From Geomicrobium sp. JCM 19038 (lineage in GTDB: Bacteria > Bacillota > Bacilli > Bacillales > Marinococcaceae): a stretch of DNA of 64,000 nt. Under the pieces are notes generated by a model, which ran no database searches, was not told where the DNA came from, and worked only from the letters and a program-made list of their open reading frames with translations. Below, one piece after another: positions 9,841 to 19,165 of this stretch. The translations under genes were made by a program, and so were the position numbers. The number at the start of each line of letters is the position of its first letter. The stretch's first letter is position 1. The DNA lies in assembly GCF_000698125.1 (NCBI RefSeq), contig NZ_BAXA01000005.1, forward strand, positions 62,001-126,000. Reading direction: 5' to 3'.

Positions 9841-9869
9841 TTGACAAAATAAGTTTTTATATATAAAAT
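9841..9869 (+). promoter_or_regulatory. Sigma-A promoter of the second beta-oxidation operon
   Basis: TTGACA at 9841-9846 and TAAAAT at 9864-9869 with a 17-base spacer; TATAAA at 9862 is an alternative -10. It drives the IclR gene and the genes behind it. Confidence 0.7.
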
Positions 9870-9873
9870 TTTC

Positions 9874-9887
9874 TGTAAGCGATTACA
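9874..9887. promoter_or_regulatory. CcpA cre box downstream of the -10
   Basis: TGTAAGCGATTACA matches the cre consensus fully and has perfect five-base arms (TGTAA/TTACA). Placed just past the -10 box, it is well set for CcpA to repress initiation or block elongation. Confidence 0.75.
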
Positions 9888-9985
9888 GTTAGGGGTAGTT
9901 TGTTTCGACAAGAAATCACGTTGTAGTCGTATGAGAGTCCCGGTGAATTATTACGAAGGGGCGGATTGAAGGAGGTACTCCACCG

Positions 9986-10776
9986 TTGCTTACTGGAGAT
10001 CAGAAGAAAAAACAAAAAGCAAAGTATAGTGTACCTGCTGTAGATAGTGCATTTAGAATCTTAAGGTTACTAAGTCGCAAGAAGTTCAGTGACAGTACAG
10101 TAACAGAAATCGCAAACGCGTTAGAACTGCAGCCGACAACTTGCTTTCGAATTCTACAACAATTAAAAGAAAGCTCAATCGTTACCTTCCATGAGAAGTC
10201 AAAGCGTTATCGTCTAGGGCCTTACCTCGTCGTACTTGGTGAGCGGGCGAAGGAGAATTCTCTCGACTTGGCGTTAGTATTGCCGTACCTTGAGAAGATT
10301 TCTGAGAATACGGGTCTTACATCTGTGATCGTAAGTCGGGTAGGCAAGATGAAGACAACGATCGTTGCGAAAGTAGAAGGTGGAGACTTTGGGTTCATGT
10401 TTCAGTTGGTCGTCATTTTTCAATCGAAGCAGGTGCCTATGGAAAGTGTTTACTCGCTTACATGCCGCCAGAGGAACAACAAGACATTTTCCGAGAGCTT
10501 CATGAGAGTGACACGTTTGAAGACGTCTCAAAGATTCAACAAGAACTACCAAGTGTCGTAGAGAAGGGATATGCGACAAACTACGGAGAGTCGATTGAAG
10601 GAATCTTTGGTGTTGCAGCACCGATTTTTAATGTGAATCACGATGTCGAGATGAGCATTTGTTTGTTTGGGATGACAGCAAGGTTGAAGCAAGATGAACT
10701 TGAAGAGCTCGGAAGTTATTTACATAGTATTTCTAAAGAAATCAGTCGCAAGATTCAAGGGGCTGAACAATTCTAA
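9986..10776 (+). CDS. IclR-family transcriptional regulator, one frame break
   Basis: About 263 residues with one missing base near 10395. The N-terminal winged helix (VPAVDSAFRILRLLSRKKFSDSTVTEIANAL, then PTTCFRILQQLK) is in the first frame. The effector domain continues in the second frame as HVSVGRHFSIEAGAYGKCLLAYM, the characteristic IclR ligand-binding stretch. The start is TTG at 9986 with AAGGAGGT nine bases upstream. It leads the operon for the second enzyme set and is followed after only 14 bases by the PaaG-like gene. It is probably a pathway-specific regulator responding to an aromatic or CoA-linked effector; that is inference from the family. Confidence 0.8.
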
Positions 10777-10790
10777 AAGGAGTCGATGCT

Positions 10791-11569
10791 ATGCAGCCGT
10801 CATTCATTGTTAAAGAGAAAGTAGGTACGGTTTTAAGGATTGCGCTAAATGTACCAGATACAAGAAATGCACTTTCCATGGCGTTGCGTTCTGAACTGTT
10901 GCAAGCGTTAGAGGACGCTGAACGTGATGAAGACGTTCGAGTATCATTTTAACTGGAGAAGGAAAAGCATTCTCCGCAGGTGGAGATCTAAAAGCGTTAA
11001 AAGGAATGACAACACTTAAAGGTCGACAGCGATTGCAACAGTCACAACCACTGATCTTTAAGATGCTAGATATCGAGAAACCAATTATCGCCTCGGTGAA
11101 TGGACCGGCTGCAGGCGCTGGATTTAGCCTCGTACTTCTTTGTGATTATGTGATCGCTTCTGAGCAGTCGTTTTTCGTTCAGTCGTTTGTTCATGTAGGG
11201 CTCGTTCCAGATTTTGCAGCGCTTCACTTTTTGCCGACACTAATTGGTAAGCAAAAGGCAAAAGAATTGATGTTCTTAGGAGAGCGTGTAACCGCACAAG
11301 AAGCTGAACAACTAGGTATTGTGAATCGAGTTGTCGCTCACGACTCTCTTCAAGAGGAAACTTATGAAGTTGCCAAACGGTTGGCGAGTAAATCGCCAGT
11401 ATCGATCGGCCTTACGAAGAAATTACTGAATTCTCATATGAATCGGGATTTGAAGACGTTGTTAGAACTTGAAGCGAGTGCTCAAGACTTATGTTTCCAG
11501 TCTGATGATTTTAAAGAAGGTGTATCGGCGTTTTTTGAAAAGCGTCAACCTGAATTTAAAGGAATGTAG
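10791..11569 (+). CDS. Enoyl-CoA hydratase/isomerase family protein, PaaG-like, one frame break
   Basis: About 259 residues with one missing base near 10942, where EDVRV must join IILTGEGKAFSAGGDLKAL. The oxyanion-hole GGDLK motif and the GPAAGAGFSLVLLCDYVIA segment are present. The active-site loop reads SFVHVGLVPDFAALHFLP: an Asp after VP, and no hydratase-type PEI Glu. This pattern is that of PaaG-like isomerases rather than simple hydratases. It could act on a ring or double-bond isomer in the pathway. AAAAGGAGTCGATGCT precedes the ATG. Confidence 0.78.
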
Positions 11570-11605
11570 CAGATCGCACATTCATGCCAATGAAAAGATG
11601 ATTCG

Positions 11606-12784
11606 ATGGAAGCTTTGTTACGAGGAATTAAAGTGCTGGACTTAACACGGTTACTTCCAGGTCCATATTGCACGATGTTTCTATCTGATCACGGAGCGGA
11701 TGTTATCAAAGTGGAAGAGCCAACGCTCGGTGATTATGGAAGAAGTACTGAACCAATCGTTGACGGATATAGTGCGAGGCACTTGTCGGTGAACCGCAAC
11801 AAACGTAGTCTCTCACTGAACTTAAAGAGTGAAGAAGGAAAAGAAATCTTCTTAAAGCTCGTTCAGGATGCAGATGTCGTTGTGGAGAGTTTTCGACCAG
11901 GTGTGATGAAGAAGCTCGGATTGTCGTATGAAGAACTCACCGCGTACAAAGAAGACCTCATTGTCTGCTCAATCTCAGGTTTTGGTCAAGACGGACCTTA
12001 CATGAAACGCGCAGGTCATGACCTTAATTACATTGGGTATGCTGGCATCTTAGGATTAATGGGTGAAAAAGGGCAGACGCCACCTCCTCCGAGCGTCCAA
12101 GTTGCCGATCTTGGTGGCGGTTCATTAATGGCACTTTCTGCAATCTTAATGGCTTTGTTTTCGAGGGAACGAACGGGCAAAGGACAATACATTGATATAT
12201 CGATGTTGGATGGTGCGTTGTCTTGGTTATCCGCGATTGCTGGGGGTCATCTTGAAAAAGGAGATCTCCCTCAACAAGGAGAGTTCAGGTTGTCGGGCGT
12301 GAAGGCAAGCTATTCTGTGTATGAAACAAAAGATGCAAGATACATGGCGGTCGCTCCGATGGAAGAGAAGTTCTGGCGTCGTTTTTGTGAACTGATTGGT
12401 CGTGAGGACCTCATTGAACACCTCCATGATTCTCTTGAAGGTCAAAAGCAAATGAAAGAAGATCTCCAACAACTCTTCTATACGAAAACGCAAAAAGAGT
12501 GGACCGATTTGCTTGCGCATGAAGAAACGTGTGTAAGCCCTGTGAATGACATTGAAGAAGTGTTGCGCGACCCGCAAGTTGAAGCGCGGAACATGGTGAT
12601 TGAGACCGAGCATCCTGAGCTTGGAACGTTAAAGCAACTGGCATCACCACTTAAATTTTCTGGTGCTGATGCGCAAATAGAACGAGAAGCACCAACGCTT
12701 GGGCAACATACCGATGAAATTCTATCGGAACTTGGGTATTCAAAGGAAACGATTCAGCACCTACGACAAACAAAACTAATTTAA
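11606..12784 (+). CDS. CaiB/BaiF-family CoA-transferase
   Basis: An intact 392-residue class III CoA-transferase and the best internal reference for the broken copy at 3654. Motifs: [61 protein letters not shown] and the VQVADLGGG segment with the likely catalytic Asp. It forms acyl-CoA by exchange with another CoA ester, an ATP-independent alternative to the ligases in the same region. The ribosome binding site is weak (AAAAGATGA). The stop codon overlaps the Shine-Dalgarno sequence of the next gene, so the two are co-transcribed. Confidence 0.88.
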   Translation: MEALLRGIKVLDLTRLLPGPYCTMFLSDHGADVIKVEEPTLGDYGRSTEPIVDGYSARHLSVNRNKRSLSLNLKSEEGKEIFLKLVQDADVVVESFRPGVMKKLGLSYEELTAYKEDLIVCSISGFGQDGPYMKRAGHDLNYIGYAGILGLMGEKGQTPPPPSVQVADLGGGSLMALSAILMALFSRERTGKGQYIDISMLDGALSWLSAIAGGHLEKGDLPQQGEFRLSGVKASYSVYETKDARYMAVAPMEEKFWRRFCELIGREDLIEHLHDSLEGQKQMKEDLQQLFYTKTQKEWTDLLAHEETCVSPVNDIEEVLRDPQVEARNMVIETEHPELGTLKQLASPLKFSGADAQIEREAPTLGQHTDEILSELGYSKETIQHLRQTKLI

Positions 12785-12798
12785 TGGAGGTTTTTTCA

Positions 12799-13947
12799 AT
12801 GACAGTTGTATTTTCAGAAGAAGTAAAAATGCTAAAAGATACCGTGAGAGGGTTCATAACGAATACCGTTGAGCCGGTCGCTCATGAGATCGAAGAAAAT
12901 GACCATATTCCAGCAGAAGTAATGAAGAAAAGCAAGGAACTTGGACTGTTCGGATTAAGTATTCCAGCTGAATATGACGGCCTTGGTATTACGATGTATG
13001 ACAAGTGCGGGATTTACGAAGAACTCGGAAAAACCGTGAACGGTTTTACTACGGTTATTGGAGCACATACAGGAATCGGTAGTGTCGGCATTGTTGAATT
13101 AGGGAACGAAGCGCAAAAACGCAAATACTTGCCCCCGATGGCAAGTGGAGATTGGATCGGTGCATTCGCACTTACTGAACCGAGTGCAGGATCAAACGCT
13201 GCCAACTTAAAGACAACAGCAGTGAAAAAAGGAGACCACTACATTCTTAATGGTTCAAAGCACTTTATTACGAACGGTACGATCGGTGACATCTTTACTG
13301 TCATGGCAGTCACAGATGCAGGAAAAGGTGCAAAAGGGATTACATCGTTTATCGTTGAAAAAGACTTCCCTGGATTTATCGTTGGAAAAGTCGAAGAGAA
13401 AATGGGTCTGCACGGTTCGCAATCAGTTGAATTATTTTTCGAAGATTGCGAAGTGCCTGTCGAAAATGTACTCGGTGAAGAAGGTCAAGGGTATGTGAAC
13501 GCGTTGAAGATCCTTGCAAACGGACGTACTGGTTTAGCGGCAAGAAACCTAGGTTCTTGCATTAAGTTGTTGGATCTTTCAATGAAGTATTCCCTTGAGC
13601 GAATTCAATTCGGCAAGCCAATCTTCGAGCAGCAAATCATTCAACATTACTTAGCGGACATGGCAACAGACATTGAAGCACTATCGGCGATGACGTACAA
13701 AATTGCCAAAGACACTGATGAAGGTAAAAAAGTCATTAAAGAAGCGGCAATGGTCAAGCTTTACGGATCAGAAGTGTACAGCCGTGTCGCTGATTTGGCG
13801 GTACAAATTCATGGCGGTATGGGTTACATGCGTGAATTCTCAATCGAGCGTTACTATCGTGATGCGCGCATTACGAGAATCTACGAAGGAACGTCTGAAA
13901 TTCAGAAAAACATTATTGCGGCTCAATTGAAAAAAGAATATTCATAA
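12799..13947 (+). CDS. Acyl-CoA dehydrogenase, short/medium-chain type active site
   Basis: A 382-residue flavoprotein with the flavin segment [18 protein letters not shown], the helix [25 protein letters not shown], and a catalytic Glu in YEGTSEIQ (about residue 363). This is the classical SCAD/MCAD arrangement, unlike the dehydrogenase at 1313. The ATG at 12799 is chosen because GGAGG at 12785 is correctly spaced. It catalyses alpha-beta dehydrogenation of an acyl-CoA made by the upstream CoA-transferase. The different active-site class suggests a different acyl shape from the first enzyme set. Confidence 0.9.
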   Translation: MTVVFSEEVKMLKDTVRGFITNTVEPVAHEIEENDHIPAEVMKKSKELGLFGLSIPAEYDGLGITMYDKCGIYEELGKTVNGFTTVIGAHTGIGSVGIVELGNEAQKRKYLPPMASGDWIGAFALTEPSAGSNAANLKTTAVKKGDHYILNGSKHFITNGTIGDIFTVMAVTDAGKGAKGITSFIVEKDFPGFIVGKVEEKMGLHGSQSVELFFEDCEVPVENVLGEEGQGYVNALKILANGRTGLAARNLGSCIKLLDLSMKYSLERIQFGKPIFEQQIIQHYLADMATDIEALSAMTYKIAKDTDEGKKVIKEAAMVKLYGSEVYSRVADLAVQIHGGMGYMREFSIERYYRDARITRIYEGTSEIQKNIIAAQLKKEYS

Positions 13948-13960
13948 GAGGTGATTGTGG

Positions 13961-15157
13961 ATGAGAGAAGTTGTTGTAGTGGATGGTGTCCGTACGGCAA
14001 TAGGTCGTATGGGTGGAACGTTAAAATCAGTTGAACCGGATTATCTAGCGGCACATGTCATGAAAGAACTACTCGAACGCAATCAATTTGACGGGAATGA
14101 TGTGGATCATGTCATTCTCGGACACGTCAAACAGAGCACAGAGCAACCGAACATTGCCAGAAAAGCAGCACTACGAGCAGAGATGCCAATTGAAGTTCCG
14201 GCGTATACGGTTCATCGCCAATGTGGTTCTGGTTTGCAGTCAATTAATAATGCTGCTCAAGAGATTATGAGTGGGTTAGGAGAAGTGATCGTAGCGGGTG
14301 GCGTTGAGAGCATGAGTACAGCACCGTATTACATTCGTGGCGCGCGTTTCGGGCTTCAAGCCGGCAACAGTGTCATCGTTGATCCGAATACCGAAAGCCA
14401 ACCGAAGGCGCAACCAGAAGAAGTGTATGGCCACCACTTAACGATGGGCTTAACCGCGGAGAATTTAGCGGAGCAGTACGATATCTCCCGTACAGAACAA
14501 GACGAATTTGCATTGCGAAGCCAAGAGCTTGCAAAGTCAGCGATTGAGCGTGGCGCATTCAAAGATGAAATCACGCCGTTTGAAGTGAAAGAACGAAAGC
14601 AGACGATTTTGTTTCAACAAGACGAACATCCACGAGCAACGAACCTTGAGAAGCTCGGTAAGCTAAAAGCCGTCTTTAAAGAAGGCGGAACGGTCACGGC
14701 TGGGAACTCGAGTGGTCGAAACGATGCGGCCGCAGCAACGCTTGTCATGTCTAAAGAAGAAGCAGAGCGCCGTGGTTTGCAACCGAAGCTACGCGTTGTT
14801 GCGCAAGCAAGCGCGGGTGTCCGTCCAGATTATATGGGTATTGGTCCCGTTCCTTCGACACAGAAAGCATTAAAACAAGCCGGTCTCACGTTAGATGATA
14901 TTGATTTGATCGAGTTAAACGAAGCATTTGCAGCGCAAGCATTAAGCGTTGTGAAAGAACTGGGAGCCGATCTAAACCGTGTGAACGTAAACGGTGGTGC
15001 AATCGCGCTCGGTCATCCACTAGGTGCGACGTGCAACATTCTAACGATTAAATTAATGAACGAAATGAAAGTAAGAGGAAGTCGCTACGGCTTAGTAACG
15101 GCGTGTATCGGTGGAGGACTTGGAATCACGACAATTTTTGAAAACTTACAGGTGTAA
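13961..15157 (+). CDS. Thiolase (acetyl-CoA acetyltransferase type)
   Basis: A 398-residue thiolase with all canonical motifs: VHRQCGSGLQSINNAAQ (nucleophilic Cys), NEAFAAQALSV, GGAIALGHPLGATC with the catalytic His, and CIGGGLGITT near the C-terminus with the second Cys. It catalyses the final thiolytic cleavage of the second pathway set. The ATG at 13961 has AGGTG seven bases upstream. It follows the acyl-CoA dehydrogenase after 13 bases and nearly touches the next CoA-transferase. Confidence 0.9.
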   Translation: MREVVVVDGVRTAIGRMGGTLKSVEPDYLAAHVMKELLERNQFDGNDVDHVILGHVKQSTEQPNIARKAALRAEMPIEVPAYTVHRQCGSGLQSINNAAQEIMSGLGEVIVAGGVESMSTAPYYIRGARFGLQAGNSVIVDPNTESQPKAQPEEVYGHHLTMGLTAENLAEQYDISRTEQDEFALRSQELAKSAIERGAFKDEITPFEVKERKQTILFQQDEHPRATNLEKLGKLKAVFKEGGTVTAGNSSGRNDAAAATLVMSKEEAERRGLQPKLRVVAQASAGVRPDYMGIGPVPSTQKALKQAGLTLDDIDLIELNEAFAAQALSVVKELGADLNRVNVNGGAIALGHPLGATCNILTIKLMNEMKVRGSRYGLVTACIGGGLGITTIFENLQV

Positions 15158-15160
15158 GTG

Positions 15161-16438
15161 ATGATTTCATATACGCCAATCGATCAAGCAATCGCTCAGA
15201 TCCCGAAAATTGGGACCGTCGTTCTTCCAGGTCTTTCAGGGGAACCATTACACCTCCTCGACGCACTCGTGTCAGAGCGTGCACGTTTTACAGGTTTGAC
15301 GATTTACCATATGCCACTTGCAACGCCATGTCATTATGCAAATCCGTTGTATAAGAAACATTTTCAAATCCGTTCTTTCTTATTAAATGGTCAAGTGAGA
15401 GAAGCGGTTAAACAGAACATGGCTGAATATGTGCCGATGAATCTTTCAAACGTTCCAGGTTATATGGACGATCTACAGCCAGATGTTGCGTTCATCATGT
15501 GCACAGAGCCAAACGCTGAAGGACACGTAAGCTTAGGTGTTTCATGTGACTATACGTTAGCTGCACTTCGAGTGGCAGACGTTGTAATTGCCGAAGTGAA
15601 CCCATCATTGCCATGGACTGACGGTGAGACAGTCATTTCTACGGATGAGATTAACTACTTCGTTAAAGGTGAAGGGCAGTTAAACGAGCTGTCGGCAGCG
15701 ACGCCTGGTGAACTTGAGCAACAAATTGCGGCGCATGTTGCCACACTCGTACCTGACACGGCTACGATTCAAGTAGGGATTGGCTCATTAGCAAACGCCG
15801 TCGTCGCATCGTTGCATGATAAACGAGAGCTCGGTGTTCATACAGGGACATTCCCAGAAGCGATGATTCAATTAATCAACGATGGGGTTGTCACAAATGA
15901 ACATAAAGAAGTGGATCAAGGCAAGGTTGTGGCAACATGTCTTGTCGGATCGAAGGAATTGTACGCCTTTGCCGATCGCAACCCCCAGATCTCGTTGCAA
16001 CCGTCCAACTACACGCACCATACCGCAACGATTGCAAAGCTTTCTAATTTCATTGCCATTAACTCTGCGATTGAAGTCGACCTTGTTGGCAACATCAATG
16101 CAGAAATGATCAATGAAACGTTTGTTGCAGGTGTAGGTGGGCAGATGGACTTCATGCGTGGCGCGATGGCGTCTCGGGGCGGGAAGTCAATTATTGCGTT
16201 GCCGTCAACGGCAAGTCGGGGCAAGCGTTCAAGAATTGTCATGAACGTCCAAGGGTTTACCTCTACGAAATCGGACGTCCATTACGTCGTTACAGAGTAC
16301 GGGATTGCCTCGTTATTTGGGAAGAGCACGAGTGAACGTGCAGAGGCATTAATCGACATTGCCCATCCGGATTTTCGGGAGGCACTGCGACAAGAGTTTT
16401 ATGAACAGGTTGGACAACATGAACCAAAGAGCGTGTAA
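15161..16438 (+). CDS. Acetyl-CoA hydrolase/4-hydroxybutyrate CoA-transferase family protein
   Basis: A class I CoA-transferase of about 425 residues. The C-terminal half holds AIEVDLVGNINAEMINETFVAGVGGQMDFMRGA, the region with the catalytic Glu and the GxGGQxDF oxyanion motif, then GGKSIIALPSTA and VTEYGIASLFGKS. Members transfer CoA from acyl-CoA to acetate or a hydroxyacid, or hydrolyse acetyl-CoA. In this context it may recycle CoA or activate the starting acid with acetyl-CoA as donor. GTG 15158 abuts the thiolase stop and ATG 15161 follows directly; either may be used. Confidence 0.85.
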   Translation: MISYTPIDQAIAQIPKIGTVVLPGLSGEPLHLLDALVSERARFTGLTIYHMPLATPCHYANPLYKKHFQIRSFLLNGQVREAVKQNMAEYVPMNLSNVPGYMDDLQPDVAFIMCTEPNAEGHVSLGVSCDYTLAALRVADVVIAEVNPSLPWTDGETVISTDEINYFVKGEGQLNELSAATPGELEQQIAAHVATLVPDTATIQVGIGSLANAVVASLHDKRELGVHTGTFPEAMIQLINDGVVTNEHKEVDQGKVVATCLVGSKELYAFADRNPQISLQPSNYTHHTATIAKLSNFIAINSAIEVDLVGNINAEMINETFVAGVGGQMDFMRGAMASRGGKSIIALPSTASRGKRSRIVMNVQGFTSTKSDVHYVVTEYGIASLFGKSTSERAEALIDIAHPDFREALRQEFYEQVGQHEPKSV

Positions 16439-16470
16439 AGAGAGAGATCGGTGAAGGAGAGATTTTCGTG

Positions 16471-17232
16471 ATGAAACGTTTTGATACACGCGTGGCTGTC
16501 GTAACAGGCGCGAGTCAAGGAATCGGTGCAAAAACTGCAGAGATGTATGCATTAGAAGGCGCATCGGTTGCGCTGTTTGATGTGAATGTTGAGAAAGCCG
16601 AAGAAGTTGTAAAGCAAATTGAAGAGCAGGGCGGTACGGCCATAGCCGTACGTTGTGATGTGAGTAACAAAGACGAAGTCGAAGGTGCGATGAAACAAGT
16701 CGCAGAACGTTACGGTCGCATCGATATCCTCGTTAACAATGCCGGGGTTACTCGTGACAGCCTTCTGTTCAAATTAGAAGAAGAAGACTTCGATCTTGTT
16801 ATGGATACACACTTAAAAGGCGCGTACCTCTGCTCAAAAGCGGCACAAGCGTACATGGTAAAGCAAAAGTACGGCAAGATCGTGATGCTTTCTTCGCGCT
16901 CTGCACTCGGAAACCGAGGGCAAACGAACTATTCTGCTGCCAAAGCAGGGCTTCAAGGAATGGCCAGAACCCTTGGCATCGAGCTAGGCCCATTTGGCAT
17001 TAACGTCAACGCGGTTGCACCTGGCTTTATTGAAACGGATATGACGAAAGCCATTTCAGAGAAAACAGGCATTCCGTATGAAGATGTGAAACAAGGCGCG
17101 ATTGATCAGAACAACATTAAACGCGTAGGAACACCAGAAGACGTCGCAAATACCATACTATTCTTAAGTTCAGATCAAGCAGGCTATGTGACAGGGCAAG
17201 TCATCTATGTTGCTGGGCGCGTCGTCGGCTAA
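16471..17232 (+). CDS. SDR-family oxidoreductase (FabG-like 3-hydroxyacyl-CoA dehydrogenase)
   Basis: About 253 residues. It has the NAD(P)-binding VVTGASQGIGAKTA, the structural NNAG motif, Ser in MLSSRSAL, the catalytic YSAAK motif and a FabG-type C-terminal SSDQAGYVTGQVIYVAGRVVG. The last gene of the second operon, it fits the 3-hydroxyacyl-CoA oxidation step. Acidic residues after the second strand (FDVNVEKAE) suggest NAD rather than NADP. GTG 16468 and ATG 16471 are both reasonable behind AAGGAGA at 16454. A strong terminator follows. Confidence 0.87.
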   Translation: MKRFDTRVAVVTGASQGIGAKTAEMYALEGASVALFDVNVEKAEEVVKQIEEQGGTAIAVRCDVSNKDEVEGAMKQVAERYGRIDILVNNAGVTRDSLLFKLEEEDFDLVMDTHLKGAYLCSKAAQAYMVKQKYGKIVMLSSRSALGNRGQTNYSAAKAGLQGMARTLGIELGPFGINVNAVAPGFIETDMTKAISEKTGIPYEDVKQGAIDQNNIKRVGTPEDVANTILFLSSDQAGYVTGQVIYVAGRVVG

Positions 17233-17237
17233 TCGTT

Positions 17238-17268
17238 AACCATCCGCAGAACGTTCCTGCGGATGGTT
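17238..17268 (+). terminator. Terminator of the second beta-oxidation operon
   Basis: Perfect 12-base stem AACCATCCGCAG and CTGCGGATGGTT with a seven-base loop, five bases after the stop. Confidence 0.82.
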
Positions 17269-17274
17269 ATATAA

Positions 17275-17303
17275 TTGACACATGTTTTATTTAGTGATAG
17301 TAT
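17275..17303 (+). promoter_or_regulatory. Promoter of ssrA
   Basis: TTGACA (17275-17280), a 17-base spacer and TAGTAT (17298-17303), about 39 bases upstream of the mature tmRNA end. Confidence 0.65.
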
Positions 17304-17341
17304 ATACTATCCAGAGGGTAAACCTCTGCCTCATACACCAT

Positions 17342-17717
17342 GGGGACGATACGGATTCGACAGGAATAGGTCGAGCTTAGACCGCGAGTCGAGCTGGGTA
17401 GGCTCGTAAAAAGGCCCACGCCTATAATTGGCAAAGCTAAAGAAACTTTCGCAACACCAGCTCTAGCAGCTGCGTAAATAACGTTGCGGATCCTTCCTTC
17501 TATCGCCCATGTGGAAGCTTCGAAGGGTCTCACTTATTAGTGGGCTACGCTGTCTGACCCCCGTCTGAGGTCAGCAGAAGAGACTAAACAGACTAGCGTT
17601 CATCTAAGCCTGTTGCTAGGCCGAAATGATCGCGAAATGATAATATAGCAACTACGCTCGTAGACGTTTAAGTATCGTTATTTCTGGACGCGGGTTCAAC
17701 TCCCGCCGTCTCCACCA
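17342..17717 (+). ncRNA. ssrA: Transfer-messenger RNA (tmRNA)
   Basis: The 5' end GGGGACGATACGGATTCGAC pairs with CGTCTCC at the 3' end to make the seven-base acceptor stem, followed by ACCA encoded in the DNA. The T-arm GGGTTCAACTCCCG is tRNA-like. The internal reading frame at 17430-17477 encodes the proteolysis tag GKAKETFATPALAAA and stops at TAA, ending in the ALAAA needed by ClpXP. The molecule rescues stalled ribosomes with SmpB, which is not in the window. Length (376 bases) is normal for Bacillus. Confidence 0.96.
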
Positions 17718-18374
17718 TACATAGAGATGGTGGTTTTTTTTGTGGATTAAAGCATAACTTTGCCAAAACGGCAAGCTTCTGGTTCTTTTTACTTTTGGCA
17801 ATTTTATGGTTCCAAACAAGGATAAAATATAAGAATTTTACTTTAAGGATGGGATCTCATTTACTGGAGAGTCTTCAACAATCGGGCCATTTAATGGAAA
17901 AACGAATGCCAATAAAGCTGTTGTTTTGTCTTTACACGTATCCGTAATGAATTTAGTACGGTGAGTGCACAACAGTGAGTTATCAACCAAATAATAATTG
18001 TTCATATAGAACTTGTCTCCTGACCCAACTTTCTAACCTTAATACTATAATACCAGTAGTAATTAGATTAGATATAGATACCGAGTTGTTTTTAATTGCA
18101 ATTTCAAACATAAAGAAACCAATCTTATAATGAGGGTTGGTCTATGTTTGGATAGTCCTGTAAATCTGAAATTACTAAATTCAGCATTCTTTTATTTTGT
18201 TCAAATTTTGACGCTCCCGCCAGTGTACCGACAATTCGTATCATATTTAGTGAATATTAAGAATTACATCTTTATTAAGTTAGACGAATACTGGTTATGT
18301 AACAAACCCTTAGGGTATGGTCTAATTAGCATTATTTTCTTATTTCATATTCTAACTAAGGAGTCCGTACCCTT
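17718..18374. other. AT-rich gap downstream of tmRNA with gene debris
   Basis: No intact gene is supported. An open frame at 18130-18408 overlaps the next gene, has no good start signal and does not look like a protein family. A short in-frame remnant lies at 17833-17964 (listed separately). The base composition is visibly more AT-rich than the catabolic region before ssrA. Confidence 0.5.
17833..17964 (+). pseudogene. Remnant of a small secreted-protein-like gene
   Basis: An open stretch without a start encodes FTGESSTIGPFNG and ends LHVSVMNLVR. The DNA around GGAGAGTCTTCAACAATCGG resembles the 3' part of the remnant at 20933-21019 (about 27 of 32 bases). Both may be decayed copies of one gene family. 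Confidence 0.35.
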
Positions 18375-18971
18375 ATGGCAACTGATAACACTCGAAAACA
18401 AACAATGATTTATGTTACCTGCATCAATGTAATGTTCTTTATCGCACTCATTGTCTTCTTAATTCCAGAGCCCTCATCGTTTCTTGACCTTCTAGGATTA
18501 GGAGAACGAATACCGGTATTTGGTTGGGTTACGGCAATACTTGTGGCAGCAGTTTACAGTGCATACACCCTATGGATTATCCCCGATATTCGACCATTCG
18601 TTTTTGAATTGTCAAAATTAAAAATATGGGCTATACCACTCGCAGTACTGTCTGGAATTATAGAAGAAGTTTTCTTTCGTAAAATTATAATGGATGCAAT
18701 ACAAGGATTGGGCTATGGAGTTCTACTTCAAACCCTTATCTCTGCAACAATTTTTGCGGCTGCTCACCTTATTTGGGTACTGTTTTCAAGAGATTGGAGA
18801 TTTATACTTCCAGTTCTTATAAGCACATTTGTACTCGGAGTTCTTCTCTCTCTTGCTTACGTTGCTTCAGATCGTGTCGTCTTGCCTGTCATTGTTGCAC
18901 ATATCGTAATCAACTTAATCATTGAGCCAGGGCTTTTGTATAATTCAGCAAAAGAAGCAAACAAAACATAA
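18375..18971 (+). CDS. CPBP-family intramembrane glutamic endopeptidase
   Basis: A 198-residue membrane protein with about six hydrophobic segments. The EExxxR motif is present in SGIIEEVFFRKIIMD, with His residues in FAAAHLIW and VIVAHIVINLI on later segments, the signature of CPBP (CAAX-like, Abi) proteases. Such proteins process prenylated or small membrane peptides, and in Firmicutes are often linked to bacteriocin self-immunity. No precursor peptide gene lies beside it here. AAGGAGTCCGTACCCTT precedes the ATG. A perfect hairpin terminator follows the gene. Confidence 0.82.
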   Translation: MATDNTRKQTMIYVTCINVMFFIALIVFLIPEPSSFLDLLGLGERIPVFGWVTAILVAAVYSAYTLWIIPDIRPFVFELSKLKIWAIPLAVLSGIIEEVFFRKIIMDAIQGLGYGVLLQTLISATIFAAAHLIWVLFSRDWRFILPVLISTFVLGVLLSLAYVASDRVVLPVIVAHIVINLIIEPGLLYNSAKEANKT

Positions 18972-19010
18972 TTAGTTATCTAGCTAAATAAAATAAACAA
19001 TTTTTCAATT

Positions 19011-19049
19011 AAAAGGTATGATCCTGTAATGAAAAGGATCATACCTTTT
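19011..19049. terminator. Terminator, probably bidirectional
   Basis: AAAAGGTATGATCC and GGATCATACCTTTT form a perfect 14-base stem flanked by A and T tracts. It separates the CPBP gene from the convergent SpoIIM-like gene. Confidence 0.85.
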
Positions 19050-19165
19050 CTTCGTTAATGGCAAATTGTTGTAGAGAGAGGGGTAGACTTTAACTAACAA
19101 GCAGGTTTGTAGGAAATATAAAGCCTAATTTGTTTCACTGAGACTTAATTTATATGAGTGTCGTT

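Noticed and set aside
17291-17533. An 80-codon frame on the minus strand over the tmRNA
   Set aside because: It lies within ssrA, whose structure explains the sequence fully.
17342-17717. The tmRNA 3' end as a left attachment site of an integrated element
   Set aside because: No second copy of the tmRNA end and no integrase were found in the window, so an attachment site is not claimed as a feature.
18130-18408. A 92-codon frame before the CPBP gene
   Set aside because: It overlaps the well-supported CPBP start in another frame, lacks a ribosome binding site and has no family-like sequence.
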